A stretch of DNA of 64,000 bases from Paenibacillus polymyxa. GTDB taxonomy: Bacteria > Bacillota > Bacilli > Paenibacillales > Paenibacillaceae. Positions 42,885-51,702 of the stretch are shown piece after piece. The position numbers were made by a program, and so were the translations under genes. Location: NCBI RefSeq assembly GCF_018614975.1, contig NZ_JAGGNR010000005.1, positions 62,001 to 126,000 of the forward strand, given 5' to 3'. The notes beneath the pieces are model-generated. The model was not told where the DNA came from and searched no databases. It worked only from the letters and a program-made list of their open reading frames with translations. Each line of letters begins with the position of its first letter. Position 1 is the stretch's first letter.

Positions 42885-43774
42885 AAATGAAGGCAAAGAC
42901 GGTAGATAAAATTGCAACATCCGTTATCGTTGTACTGGCCCTGTTCATTGTTATTCTATTGCTCGGTCTGCTTGGCTTCATCATGTATAGAGGCATTGGG
43001 CATATTAGCTGGAACTTCCTGACAAGCGCACCTCAGTTGCTTAAGGGTGGCGGCGGGATTGGTCCACAGCTCTTCAACTCCATATTCTTGCTTGTTCTGA
43101 CCTTGATTGTTACCATTCCACTCGGATGGGGCGGCGGGATTTACATGGCGGAATACGCCAAACCAGGCAAGATTACCAGCTTCATTCGTCTGGTCGTTGA
43201 AGTATTGTCATCATTCCCTTCCATCGTTATCGGTTTGTTTGGTCTCCTGTTGCTTGTAAATACATTTGGTCTTGGTTTCTCCCTGATCTCGGGTGCCTTG
43301 GCTCTGGCGATCTTTAACTTGCCACTGATGGTACGGACAACGGAGCAGGCCTTCCGGGCCGTTCCAAAGGAACAGAAGGAAGCAGGTCTGGCGCTTGGAC
43401 TGTCCAAGTGGAAGATTATTACTTCGATTCTGCTACCTGTGGCATTACCGAGCTTGATTACGGGTACGATCCTGGCATCGGGCCGGATCTTCGGTGAAGC
43501 AGCCGCGCTGATGTTCACGGCAGGTATGAGTAGTCCGCCATTGGACTTTACAGATTGGAATCCAACGAGTCCGCGATCACCGCTTAATCCTTTCCGTCCG
43601 GCAGAGACACTTGCTGTCCATATCTGGAAAGTCAATAGTGAAGGTATTGGGCCAGATTCCAAAGAAGTGGCAGCAGGGGCATCTGCCGTGCTTGTCATTC
43701 TCGTGCTGGCGTTCAATCTAAGTGCACGCTGGATCGGTCGGGTTGTATTCCGCCGCATGACAGCTTCGAAATAA
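42881..43774 (+). CDS. pstA: Phosphate ABC transporter permease PstA
   Basis: A 297-residue six-helix permease paralogous to PstC. It has VEVLSSFPSIVIGLFGLLLL, the EAA loop VPKEQKEAGLALGLSKWKI and a late loop with Pro/Asn residues (DWNPTSPRSPLNPF). It overlaps pstC by 4 nt. It pairs with PstC to pass phosphate through the membrane. Confidence 0.93.
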   Translation: MKMKAKTVDKIATSVIVVLALFIVILLLGLLGFIMYRGIGHISWNFLTSAPQLLKGGGGIGPQLFNSIFLLVLTLIVTIPLGWGGGIYMAEYAKPGKITSFIRLVVEVLSSFPSIVIGLFGLLLLVNTFGLGFSLISGALALAIFNLPLMVRTTEQAFRAVPKEQKEAGLALGLSKWKIITSILLPVALPSLITGTILASGRIFGEAAALMFTAGMSSPPLDFTDWNPTSPRSPLNPFRPAETLAVHIWKVNSEGIGPDSKEVAAGASAVLVILVLAFNLSARWIGRVVFRRMTASK

Positions 43775-43786
43775 GGAGGAACCAAC

Positions 43787-44542
43787 ATGGCCATACCTTT
43801 TGGTACGGAACAGTTAAGTATATATTATGGACATTTCCAGGCGGTCAAGCAGATTAGCCTGACGTTTCCTGAAGCAAGCGTAACGGCTCTTATTGGGCCG
43901 TCTGGTTGCGGTAAATCCACGTTCCTCCGGTCACTCAACCGGATGAACGACGAGATTGCCGGTTCCCGTACAGAGGGACATATCTGGATGGACGGTAACG
44001 ACCTGAATGAGCCTGGAACCGATGTAATCAAGCTTCGCCAGAAGATTGGCATGGTGTGGCAGAAGCCAAATCCTTTTCATAAGTCCATCTACAACAATAT
44101 CGCGTTTGGCCCCCGCTACCGTGGTACGAAGAGTAAGAAGGCACTGGATGAAATTGTGGAAAAAAGCTTGCGTCGTGCTGCGCTATGGGACGAAGTAAAA
44201 GACAGGCTGCATGAGTCAGCCCTGGCTCTCTCGGGTGGACAACAGCAGCGCCTGTGTATTGCCCGCGCCCTGTCGGTTGATCCGCAGATTCTGCTGCTCG
44301 ATGAACCGGCATCTGCACTTGACCCGGTATCTTCGGGTAAGGTTGAGGAATTGATCACTGAGCTCAAGAGGGATCTGCGGATCGTCATTGTTACCCATAA
44401 TATGCAGCAGGCGGCGCGCATCTCAGATTATACGGCTTATTTCTATCTGGGGAACATGATTGAGCACGGGGATACAGAGCATATTTTCACGAACCCGGAC
44501 AATCGTCTGACGCAAGAATACATTATGGGCCGTTTTGGTTAA
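43787..44542 (+). CDS. pstB: Phosphate ABC transporter ATP-binding protein PstB
   Basis: A 251-residue ABC ATPase that drives PstSCA. Walker A is GPSGCGKST, the PstB-specific stretch SLNRMNDEI follows, then [14 protein letters not shown] at the Q-loop, signature [15 protein letters not shown] and Walker [22 protein letters not shown] precedes ATG 43787. No phoU gene follows, although it is usually next to pstB in other bacteria. A terminator is at 44607. Confidence 0.95.
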   Translation: MAIPFGTEQLSIYYGHFQAVKQISLTFPEASVTALIGPSGCGKSTFLRSLNRMNDEIAGSRTEGHIWMDGNDLNEPGTDVIKLRQKIGMVWQKPNPFHKSIYNNIAFGPRYRGTKSKKALDEIVEKSLRRAALWDEVKDRLHESALALSGGQQQRLCIARALSVDPQILLLDEPASALDPVSSGKVEELITELKRDLRIVIVTHNMQQAARISDYTAYFYLGNMIEHGDTEHIFTNPDNRLTQEYIMGRFG

Positions 44543-44606
44543 TTGGATCAAGGAGTGTCACATAGAGCAACAGACAGAGAGATTGGAAATAAATAGAGAC
44601 AAAAGG

Positions 44607-44648
44607 AAGCACAAAACCTGGACGGTTGTTCGGGGATTGTGCTTTTTT
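44607..44648 (+). terminator. Terminator of the pst operon
   Basis: AAGCACAA and TTGTGCTT form the stem base with a partly paired 22-nt loop, followed by TTTTTT. Confidence 0.75.
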
Positions 44649-44736
44649 AATTTCATTTTGGAAGAGTTTGCTGTATGCAAAGCAATCATGCTACGATATT
44701 TAGTGTTAAGAGAACGTTTACATTACTTTGAAGGAG

Positions 44737-45828
44737 ATGTTGATAATCACTACGGATCAGATGTTTTACGACCATATGGCATCTCAGATTATACAGAACT
44801 ACACTATTGAGAAACCTGTCGTTTCATATATTCGTCATAATGAGAATCTGACATATCATGTCGTTGATGAAGCAAGTGGGCAGAAGTATCTGCTACGTAT
44901 CCATCAAGCTGCATATGCAAGTATGACAGGCATTCAGCATACGCTTCCTGCGCTGGAGGCAGAGATGAACCTGCTTCATGAGTTAAACGCAACGACAGCA
45001 TTGCGCGTTCAGCATCCGGTACGTAATGCATCGGGTGAATGGGTAACGGTATGGACAAGTGAAGCAGGGAAAGAAATCTGCTGTACGGTACTGGAGTGGA
45101 TTGAGGGCAGGGACATCCAGCAGGGAGAGCGCCTGACAACAGAGCAAATCAATGACCTGGGTGCACAACTGCAGAAGCTTCATCAATTGGGTCGTGTAAT
45201 GGAAACATCTGAAGAGGCCAGGGGTACGGATGAAAGCACCGGGATGAGTGGAGTTCATCAAGGGGACAGCGAGCAAAGGCAAACAGCTCAGATGGCTGTT
45301 CGCCCAGCCTACGGAAGCATCCAAGAAAATAATGTGATGCTGGATCAACTGAAGGAAGGCGTCCGACTAGGGATTTTTACAACGGAAGACTTTGATCTGC
45401 TTCGAGAGACGTTCGAGAACATTAATGAACAACTGGCAACGTACCCGCAGCATGCGGAGACATGGGGAGTCATTCACGGGGATATTACTCGCAATAATCT
45501 GCTGATAACGGATCAGGGCATATCTATGATCGATTTTTGTCTATACGGGTATGGGTACTATCTTTTTGATGCTGGAGGAGCAGCACTTATGTTCAACCGG
45601 GAGGAGCGTGAACAGTTTTTATCTGGTTACACGAAACAGAGTGAACCGCTAACGGATCGGGATATCCGGTTAATGGAAGGATTCATGTTAATTTTTACAC
45701 TGGGTTATTATGCCTTTCAGATGGCAAATGAATCGAGACACGAATGGATGAAAGACCGCATGCCGAAGCTGTGCAGCAAGTATTGTAGACCCTATGTACA
45801 GAACGAGAGCATCTTCTATGAGTTATGA
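44737..45828 (+). CDS. Aminoglycoside-phosphotransferase-fold kinase (APH/ChoK-like)
   Basis: A protein of about 364 residues with an APH-type kinase fold. The catalytic loop VIHGDITRNNLLI (with the essential Asp and Asn) and the Mg-binding SMIDFCLYG are clear, as is the N-lobe NLTYHVVDEASGQKYLLRIH with the Lys/Arg position. Members phosphorylate small molecules such as antibiotics, choline, methylthioribose or homoserine. I cannot tell the substrate. A charged, low-complexity insert (residues about 145-195) is unusual for the family. The start is ambiguous: ATG 44737, TTG 44740 and ATG 44761 are all near the AAGGAG at 44731. Confidence 0.82.
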   Translation: MLIITTDQMFYDHMASQIIQNYTIEKPVVSYIRHNENLTYHVVDEASGQKYLLRIHQAAYASMTGIQHTLPALEAEMNLLHELNATTALRVQHPVRNASGEWVTVWTSEAGKEICCTVLEWIEGRDIQQGERLTTEQINDLGAQLQKLHQLGRVMETSEEARGTDESTGMSGVHQGDSEQRQTAQMAVRPAYGSIQENNVMLDQLKEGVRLGIFTTEDFDLLRETFENINEQLATYPQHAETWGVIHGDITRNNLLITDQGISMIDFCLYGYGYYLFDAGGAALMFNREEREQFLSGYTKQSEPLTDRDIRLMEGFMLIFTLGYYAFQMANESRHEWMKDRMPKLCSKYCRPYVQNESIFYEL

Positions 45829-45882
45829 GGTGTTTCCTTTTCTAGGAGCTATAACTTAGGATTAAGATTGTGAATATTACCT

Positions 45883-45913
45883 GGGCGTCCTGAACAATCG
45901 GGGTGCTCTTTTT
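45883..45913 (+). terminator. Terminator after the APH-fold kinase gene
   Basis: GGGCGTCC and GGGTGCTC pair with several wobbles, followed by TTTTT. It lies 55 nt past the stop. Confidence 0.6.
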
Positions 45914-46020
45914 GCATGCATTAGATAACGATCGTAATGGACATTTATGAAGAAAGTATAAACTCTGAGGAGAGTCAACTTTTCTTAGCTACAATATAGT
46001 CATGGGAGGATGAGGCAGCG

Positions 46021-46731
46021 ATGAGAGACAGCGAGAATATATTGCTGGTGGAGGATGATCCGGAGATTGCCCGTATTTTGAGAGATCATCTACGTCATGA
46101 GGGTTATGGGGTAACTTGGGCATCAAGCGGTTTGGAGAGCTGGGAAGACTTTAGGGAGGGAACCTATCAATTAGTCTTGTTGGATCTGATGCTGCCGGAA
46201 ATGGATGGGTTCATGGTATGCAAAAACATTAGACTGATCAGCGATGTTCCGCTGCTCATGATGAGTGCTCGGATTGAGGAAGAGAGCAAAGTCAGAGGGC
46301 TTGGCTTGGGAGCTGACGATTATATTACGAAGCCCTTTAGTCTGGCAGAACTTAGTGCTCGTATTGAATCCCATTTGAAGAGGTATCGCAGATATCAGGG
46401 CATAGAGCCGGATTCGACAGATCGGCAGTATAACGATGGGTTATCGATCGATCCTTTGAATCAGCGGGCGCAGCTTCATGGGGAACAAGTGGCACTGACT
46501 AACAAGGAATATGCATTACTTACACTGCTTGCCGCTCATCCGGGGCGGACATTTACCAAGGCGGAACTGTATGAACATATCTGGAACCAGCCGGAAGCGG
46601 GGAATTCCAGTACGGTCACGGTTCATGTGAAGAGTCTTCGTGGCAAGCTTGGTGACGAACCGCATCATCCACGCTGGATTCAGACGGTATGGGGCAGCGG
46701 TTACCGATTTGTCGGAGAGCCGATGGAATGA
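46021..46731 (+). CDS. OmpR/PhoB-family response regulator
   Basis: A 236-residue two-domain regulator. The receiver has the acidic EDD (residues 11-13), the phosphorylated Asp 55 in LLDLMLPEMDGF and Lys 104 in DYITKPFS. The C-terminal winged helix has the pattern NKEYALLTLLAAHPGRTFTK...VTVHVKSLRGKLG...VWGSGYRF. GGGAGG precedes ATG 46021. The kinase gene starts within its stop codon (ATGA). The operon also holds a lipoprotein gene that may be part of the sensing. Confidence 0.93.
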   Translation: MRDSENILLVEDDPEIARILRDHLRHEGYGVTWASSGLESWEDFREGTYQLVLLDLMLPEMDGFMVCKNIRLISDVPLLMMSARIEEESKVRGLGLGADDYITKPFSLAELSARIESHLKRYRRYQGIEPDSTDRQYNDGLSIDPLNQRAQLHGEQVALTNKEYALLTLLAAHPGRTFTKAELYEHIWNQPEAGNSSTVTVHVKSLRGKLGDEPHHPRWIQTVWGSGYRFVGEPME

Positions 46732-48218
46732 AGCTGAAATACTGGTTGATGATTGCTTTTCTTATTGTCATGCTGCTGCCTGTCGCTGCTGGGTGGGCGC
46801 TGTACTCCCTGTATAACTATTACAATGATCAGCGTGCCGTAACGGAATATGTAGAGTTATCCGGACAATTGGCTCCTATTGAACTGGCTTTATCTGACCC
46901 GGGACTGTACCAGTTGCAATCGCCTGATGCTTTCGCTGCACTCTCCGAATTGGAGAATGGTCGGGTGAACTTTGATCTGTATTTACCAACAGGGATTCGG
47001 GTGTACACATCAGGGGGGAGTACATGGTCTGCTGGAGCTTACACCGTTGGGGGGGCGGAGCTGTATCGTAATTTGTACAACTTACAGATTCGTCATCGTA
47101 CATTCTCGTTGAAGAAACCCGTATGGGAAAAAGGTGAGTTGGTCGGCATTTACGAAATCGTCATGCTGCGTGGAGATTGGCTGGAAGGCATATCCTTGCG
47201 GACAACCTGGGTCATGGGTCTCGCTGCCACTTTCTTTATCCTGTTATACGGAACAGTGCTGTGGTTGCTATCCCGAAAGCTCTTTCGGCCGATGAAATAT
47301 CTCATAGAACGAATGGATGCTTTTGCACGGGGAGAGGCTGCTACGGATGTGGTACCTGTTCGTCATGATGAAATGGGCATCTTGCTCCAACAGTTTGATG
47401 CAATGCAAGACAAGATCAGACATACTCAGGCCGATGTGGAGAGGGAGCAAAAAGAAAAAGAGCTCATGATCGCCTCGTTATCCCATGATCTGAAAACACC
47501 GTTGATGTCCATTAGTGCCTATACGGAAGTACTTAACGGTGATCGTCAACTGAAACGCCTTGAAAGGCAGGAATATCAGGATGTGCTGCTCGGGAATGTG
47601 GAGCGGATGAAACAGATGATTAGTGAACTTGAGATGTATACGGCGCTGGGTTCCAGTGAATCGGAGATGGCCATGGTTAAGGTGGAAGGTGAAGAGTTTT
47701 TCGATATGCTGCTTGGGAGCTATGAGGGACTAGTCGAGCGTGGACAGATTGATGTGAAGATGGATGTCCTCACAGATCAACTGTACAGAGTTCATCCCGA
47801 ACAACTGATGCGCCTGACAGATAATCTGATAAATAATGCACTACGCCACACAAAGACGAACGGTGTAATGGGACTAGGAGTTATTGCTTCAGATTGGGAG
47901 CTTCCTGAATGGACCATTCCTTCGCTTGGAGCTGAATTGGATCAATACAGGGAGGGAGCAACATTGATCATAGTACAAAACGAAGGTCCTGCTATTCCTG
48001 AAGAACAGCTCATTCGTATCTTCGAACCCTATGTTCAACACCAGAATCAGGAGGAGAAGACGTATGCAGGTGGTTCGGGATTGGGATTGAGTATAGCCAA
48101 AAGGGTTGCAATAAAGCACGGAGGGGATATGCGCATGTGGTCATACGAAGGATATGGAACGCTGGCAGCATGCCGATTGCCTGAACATGGAGAATGTAAA
48201 CGCAGAGAGGGTGGATAA
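46728..48218 (+). CDS. Sensor histidine kinase partner of the regulator at 46021
   Basis: A 496-residue membrane kinase. Helix 1 is at residues 6-27, an outside sensor of about 130 residues follows, helix 2 about 165-187 and HAMP about 188-240. The HisKA domain holds the phosphorylated His 253 (SLSHDLKTPL). The ATPase part has N box NLINNALRHT, and G boxes GLGLSIAKR. The signal is unknown. It overlaps the regulator gene by 4 nt and is followed 1 nt later by the lipoprotein gene, so the three form one operon. Confidence 0.92.
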   Translation: MKLKYWLMIAFLIVMLLPVAAGWALYSLYNYYNDQRAVTEYVELSGQLAPIELALSDPGLYQLQSPDAFAALSELENGRVNFDLYLPTGIRVYTSGGSTWSAGAYTVGGAELYRNLYNLQIRHRTFSLKKPVWEKGELVGIYEIVMLRGDWLEGISLRTTWVMGLAATFFILLYGTVLWLLSRKLFRPMKYLIERMDAFARGEAATDVVPVRHDEMGILLQQFDAMQDKIRHTQADVEREQKEKELMIASLSHDLKTPLMSISAYTEVLNGDRQLKRLERQEYQDVLLGNVERMKQMISELEMYTALGSSESEMAMVKVEGEEFFDMLLGSYEGLVERGQIDVKMDVLTDQLYRVHPEQLMRLTDNLINNALRHTKTNGVMGLGVIASDWELPEWTIPSLGAELDQYREGATLIIVQNEGPAIPEEQLIRIFEPYVQHQNQEEKTYAGGSGLGLSIAKRVAIKHGGDMRMWSYEGYGTLAACRLPEHGECKRREGG

Positions 48219-48219
48219 G

Positions 48220-49311
48220 ATGATGAAAAAGGGATGGATGATGCTGGGTACTGCTGTGTTGGCAGGCGCCCTGCTTGGAGGTTGCGCGGAGAAGGATATG
48301 CTGGCTATGTCAGGAGATGAAATGATTGAGAAGGTTGTCTCTGCAGAAACAGAACCTGCCTCATATTATGCGGAAGGTGTGATGAAGATATGGGCGGACG
48401 ACAAGCTGACTAACACGATGCAAATTAAGGAATGGGTAGATGGTGAAACCGGCCGAAAGCGCACGGAAACATCAGAGAAAGGCAATGTCAGTTACGCGGT
48501 TAATGATGGAAAGGAGATCATCCTTTATGAAAAAGAAACAGGAGCAGCATATTCTATGGATGCATCATCCATGTCACAGCAGCCTAATCAGACCCAAAAA
48601 CAAATATTGGTTGATCAACTAGAGCGGTTACGTACTACGCATGATGTGAATATGATGGGACAGGAGAAACTTCATGGACAGGACGTCATTCATATTGAAT
48701 TGACACCAAAAGAAGAAGGCGCATTCTCCATATCTTCAGAGTATTGGGTAGATCCCAAAACGTGGATGATTGTCAAAGTCACCAGCGCGTACGGGGATGG
48801 GAAATCAGAAATGGTCTATGATCCGATTCAATATGATCCTCAATTCACAAAAGATACTTTCGTAATTGACATCCCTAAGGAGGTCGATGTGAAGGACTTG
48901 AACGATCTGATGCAGAATTCCGAAGTGACCCTGGAGGAAGCGGAAAAAGCGTTGGGACAGAAGTTCTTACAGGACATGAGCGGAGAATTCGAACTATCAC
49001 GGATCGAAATGTCTACATTGGGCGGTGAGCTGAGCAGAGATGAAGTAACCTTGTATTATGTAAGTAACGACAAGGTAGAAGTCAGCCTGACGGTATTCAA
49101 GATGCCGGAAGAAAATGTGGACGATACACTAATGCCGGATGAAGCCAAGATTAAGGTTCGTAACACCGAGGGTTCATATATGAAGAGCATTCGGAACATA
49201 TCATGGAGTGAGAATGGCTTGCGGTACTCCATCATGGGTGAAAACGAAGGATGGACGAAAGAGAAGCTTCAAGCCTGGATAAAGAGATTGAAGCTGCCTA
49301 ATCATTCCTAA
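48220..49311 (+). CDS. LolA/YdcC-like lipoprotein next to the two-component system
   Basis: A 363-residue lipoprotein. The N terminus is a lipoprotein signal ending in LLGGC (Cys 24). The rest looks like the LolA/RseB-type beta-fold of sporulation protein YdcC: a first half with QIKEWVDGETGRKRTET and YWVDPKTWMIVKVTS, and a second, extra domain after residue 220. Such proteins bind acyl chains or peptides. Its gene abuts the kinase gene, which suggests it modulates the sensor or is the response gene. The frame is open upstream inside the kinase, but ATG 48220 follows GAGAGGGTGG and gives the signal peptide. Confidence 0.8.
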   Translation: MMKKGWMMLGTAVLAGALLGGCAEKDMLAMSGDEMIEKVVSAETEPASYYAEGVMKIWADDKLTNTMQIKEWVDGETGRKRTETSEKGNVSYAVNDGKEIILYEKETGAAYSMDASSMSQQPNQTQKQILVDQLERLRTTHDVNMMGQEKLHGQDVIHIELTPKEEGAFSISSEYWVDPKTWMIVKVTSAYGDGKSEMVYDPIQYDPQFTKDTFVIDIPKEVDVKDLNDLMQNSEVTLEEAEKALGQKFLQDMSGEFELSRIEMSTLGGELSRDEVTLYYVSNDKVEVSLTVFKMPEENVDDTLMPDEAKIKVRNTEGSYMKSIRNISWSENGLRYSIMGENEGWTKEKLQAWIKRLKLPNHS

Positions 49312-49346
49312 TGAGTGGTAAAGATGATAATTATACGTCACTTTTA

Positions 49347-49375
49347 TTGACATATAATATGTAGCATATTAATCT
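49347..49375 (+). promoter_or_regulatory. Possible promoter of the glycine riboswitch transcript
   Basis: TTGACA (49347-49352) is perfect. TAATCT (49370-49375) is a weak -10 at 17 nt. It lies about 100 nt before the aptamers, and the region between shows no clear feature apart from short repeats. Confidence 0.45.
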
Positions 49376-49475
49376 GTAAGTATATGTACCAGATATGATC
49401 CAGGCATGATCCAATTGATATAGAAGACACACGTTCGATGTGAGTTGAACGAGGAAGTGAATATAAGCGGATGAT

Positions 49476-49723
49476 AACGAGCGGGAGAGACCTGGGTTAG
49501 CCGGGCAAAATGGCTAGTGTTCAGGCACCGAAGGAGCAAGCTGCTGCGCACCCGGCGCAGCGGTTAATCTCTCAGGTAAATGTACCATCGTTGGACGCAA
49601 CTCTGGAGAGTGCGCGAACTGCGCCACCCAAGGGGTATATGATCAGACCGGTGAACTTGTCTGCAATCGCAGGCAATGCACCTTGTCGTGAGACACTGCT
49701 GATCGTGAAACTCTCAGGTATCG
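49476..49723 (+). ncRNA. Tandem glycine riboswitch upstream of serine dehydratase
   Basis: Aptamer 1 shows GCGGGAGAGACC, GCACCGAAGGAGCAA, ATCTCTCAGGTAAA and GTACCATCGTTGGACGC, the conserved glycine pocket. A short linker AACTCTGGAGAG follows. Aptamer 2 shows GCGCCACCCAAGGGG and ACTCTCAGGTATCGAGGACAG. This tandem layout is typical of the Rfam Glycine (gcvT) class. A terminator abuts it (49724-49765). With glycine bound the RNA would normally switch genes on in this class. Here the next genes are sdaAB and sdaAA. The short open frame through it is not a gene. Confidence 0.93.
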
Positions 49724-49765
49724 AGGACAGAGAGAGGGCCTGGGCCTTCTTCTGTCCTTTTTTTT
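49724..49765 (+). terminator. Terminator of the glycine riboswitch
   Basis: AGGACAGA with TCTGTCCT and then AGAGGGCC with GGCCTTCT form a 16-bp stem with one bulge, followed by eight T. The left arm overlaps the end of aptamer 2, so the two structures can exclude each other. Confidence 0.85.
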
Positions 49766-49871
49766 GATGTCATTATATCCTAAACAAAGGGAATTGCGGA
49801 TGAAACTCCGGGATCGAAATGACGAATACATGTTACCAATATGAATCATGATTGATAATGGAGGGTTGCAG

Positions 49872-50561
49872 GTGCGATTTAAAGATGTCTTTTCAATTAT
49901 TGGTCCGTCCATGACGGGGCCTTCAAGTTCACATACAGCTGGAGCAGCAAGGTTAGGAAGAATTGCTCGTCAGTGGCTGGGATGTACGCCGGAACGTGCC
50001 CGGCTGACGCTGTACGGTTCATTCGCAGATACGTATCAGGGGCACGGAACAGATCTGGCACTGATCGGCGGTCTGCTGGATTATGTCACAGACGATCCGC
50101 GTATTCCGGATGCGGAGCAATACGCAGAGGAAGCGGGCATGGAGGTTGAGTTTTATACAAGCGGCCTGCCTGCTCCTCATCCAAATACGGTCAAAATTGA
50201 GTTGTGGCACGAAGAACGTGCCTGCTCCTTGATCGGGGCTTCCATTGGTGGTGGCAGTGTATCGGTTCACTCGATGAATGATTTTCGTGTTCAGATTAGT
50301 GGTGAGTTTCCGACACTTGTTCTGCGACATGCAGACAAAGCAGGGGTGCTTGCATCGGTAACGTCTACGATCAGTTCATCCGGGGTTAACATCGGCTATA
50401 TGCAGGTGGACCGGAAAGCCCGTGATGGCGAAGCACTTACCGCGATGGAAATGGATGGTGTGCCTAATCCTGATATGCTCAAGTGTCTAAAGGAGCTGGA
50501 CCATGTGCTTGATATTCGTGTTATCGATTTGAAGAGAGGAGTTGATTCGGATGCGATTTAA
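49872..50561 (+). CDS. sdaAB: L-serine ammonia-lyase, iron-sulfur type, beta subunit SdaAB
   Basis: A 229-residue subunit of L-serine dehydratase, which turns L-serine into pyruvate and ammonia. The N terminus has FKDVFSIIGPSMTGPSSSHTAGA, typical of this subunit, and the C-terminal part (about residues 145-215) is an ACT domain with VLRHADKAGVLASVTSTISS. GTG 49872 follows GGAGGG at 6 nt. The frame is open to ATG 49848, but the GTG form fits known family lengths. It overlaps sdaAA by 11 nt. Regulation is by the glycine riboswitch upstream. Confidence 0.93.
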   Translation: MRFKDVFSIIGPSMTGPSSSHTAGAARLGRIARQWLGCTPERARLTLYGSFADTYQGHGTDLALIGGLLDYVTDDPRIPDAEQYAEEAGMEVEFYTSGLPAPHPNTVKIELWHEERACSLIGASIGGGSVSVHSMNDFRVQISGEFPTLVLRHADKAGVLASVTSTISSSGVNIGYMQVDRKARDGEALTAMEMDGVPNPDMLKCLKELDHVLDIRVIDLKRGVDSDAI

Positions 50562-51528
50562 ACATTTGCACGAATTGAATACGATCTGTACAGCGGAATC
50601 CAAAACCATTGCTCAGCTGATGATCGAGGAGCAGGTTCAGGAGACCAATACGACGGAAGCGGATGTTGTGAAGCAGATGTCTGAATACTATCAAGTGATG
50701 AAGGAAGCGGTACGCAAAGGGTTAACGGAAGATACGACATCACGCAGTGGATTAACAGGTGGAGACGGGAAAAAAATGGCTGATTACATTCGCAAGGGTG
50801 AGACTTGCTCAGGAGATGCTTCGGCACTTGCCATGGCGTATGCCCTGTGTGTATCTGAAGTGAACGCCTCCATGGGCCGGATCGTGGCAACACCAACAGC
50901 TGGTTCCTGCGGCATTATTCCGGGTGTGTTTATCAGTTCACAGGAGCGGTTTGGCTGGACGGACGAACACTTGGTGAACGGGTTGTTCTGTGCGGGAGCG
51001 ATTGGTTATGTCATTGCCAACAATTCGTTTATCTCCGGGGCCGAGGGGGGCTGTCAGGCGGAAGTGGGTTCTGCGATTGGTATGGCTGCGGGTGCTATGG
51101 TTGAACTGCGTGGAGGTACACCGGAACAGGTCGTTCATGCCGTTGGTTTGGCGTTAAAAAATACACTGGGCCTTATCTGCGATCCGGTCGCAGGCCTCGT
51201 TGAAATTCCATGCATCGTCCGTAACGGACTGGGTGCAGTTACGGCGCTGGCTGCGGCTGACATGGCACTGGCCGGAGTGCGTAGTGCCATTCCGTCAGAC
51301 GAAGTCATCGACGTCATGCTGGAAGTAGGCAGTGCGATGCCAAGCCGCCATCGGGAGACAGCCCAGGGCGGGTTGGCCCAAACGCCAACCGGCCGCAAAA
51401 TGATGCAGAAGCTGGCTAAACCAAAGGCAAAGCGTGCCGAGCCTGAGCAGGAGTCAAAGCCAGCGGATTCTGACACAACGACAAGTGGGACGGACAATGC
51501 TCGAGTGGACAAGGATAATCAGGTTTAA
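50551..51528 (+). CDS. sdaAA: L-serine ammonia-lyase, iron-sulfur type, alpha subunit SdaAA
   Basis: A 325-residue catalytic subunit. It carries the Cys residues that hold the 4Fe-4S cluster for serine dehydration: TPTAGSCGIIPG, NGLFCAGAIG and GGCQAEVGSA. The last 35 residues are Lys, Ala, Glu, Ser and Thr rich with no fold and extend beyond the usual length of about 290-300. ATG 50551 follows AGAGGAG at 9 nt. Stop 51528 is followed by a terminator. The product pyruvate links glycine and serine breakdown with central metabolism. Confidence 0.93.
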   Translation: MRFKHLHELNTICTAESKTIAQLMIEEQVQETNTTEADVVKQMSEYYQVMKEAVRKGLTEDTTSRSGLTGGDGKKMADYIRKGETCSGDASALAMAYALCVSEVNASMGRIVATPTAGSCGIIPGVFISSQERFGWTDEHLVNGLFCAGAIGYVIANNSFISGAEGGCQAEVGSAIGMAAGAMVELRGGTPEQVVHAVGLALKNTLGLICDPVAGLVEIPCIVRNGLGAVTALAAADMALAGVRSAIPSDEVIDVMLEVGSAMPSRHRETAQGGLAQTPTGRKMMQKLAKPKAKRAEPEQESKPADSDTTTSGTDNARVDKDNQV

Positions 51529-51590
51529 GCTGAACCGGGATCACCGATATATAAATCAGTGACATTTTAAGTATAACGACGAATACAAAA

Positions 51591-51638
51591 ACAAGCGTCC
51601 GCGAACCCGAATCCGGGTTCTGCAGGACGCTTGTTTTA
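51591..51638 (+). terminator. Bidirectional terminator after sdaAA
   Basis: ACAAGCGTCC and GGACGCTTGT form a perfect 10-bp outer stem, with an inner stem AACCCG/CGGGTT. TTTT follows on the plus strand, and AAAA precedes it, which gives U on the minus strand, so it can serve the convergent gene at 51703 as well. Confidence 0.85.
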
Positions 51639-51702
51639 TGCTGCCAGATGAAGCGAAGATAGGCTGCTTAGATGTGACTTCAGATGTATGTGTATTATGA
51701 AT

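Noticed and set aside
49510..49767. 85-codon frame on the plus strand between 49510 and 49767
   Set aside because: It runs through the two glycine aptamers and the terminator stem. The bases are explained by the riboswitch.
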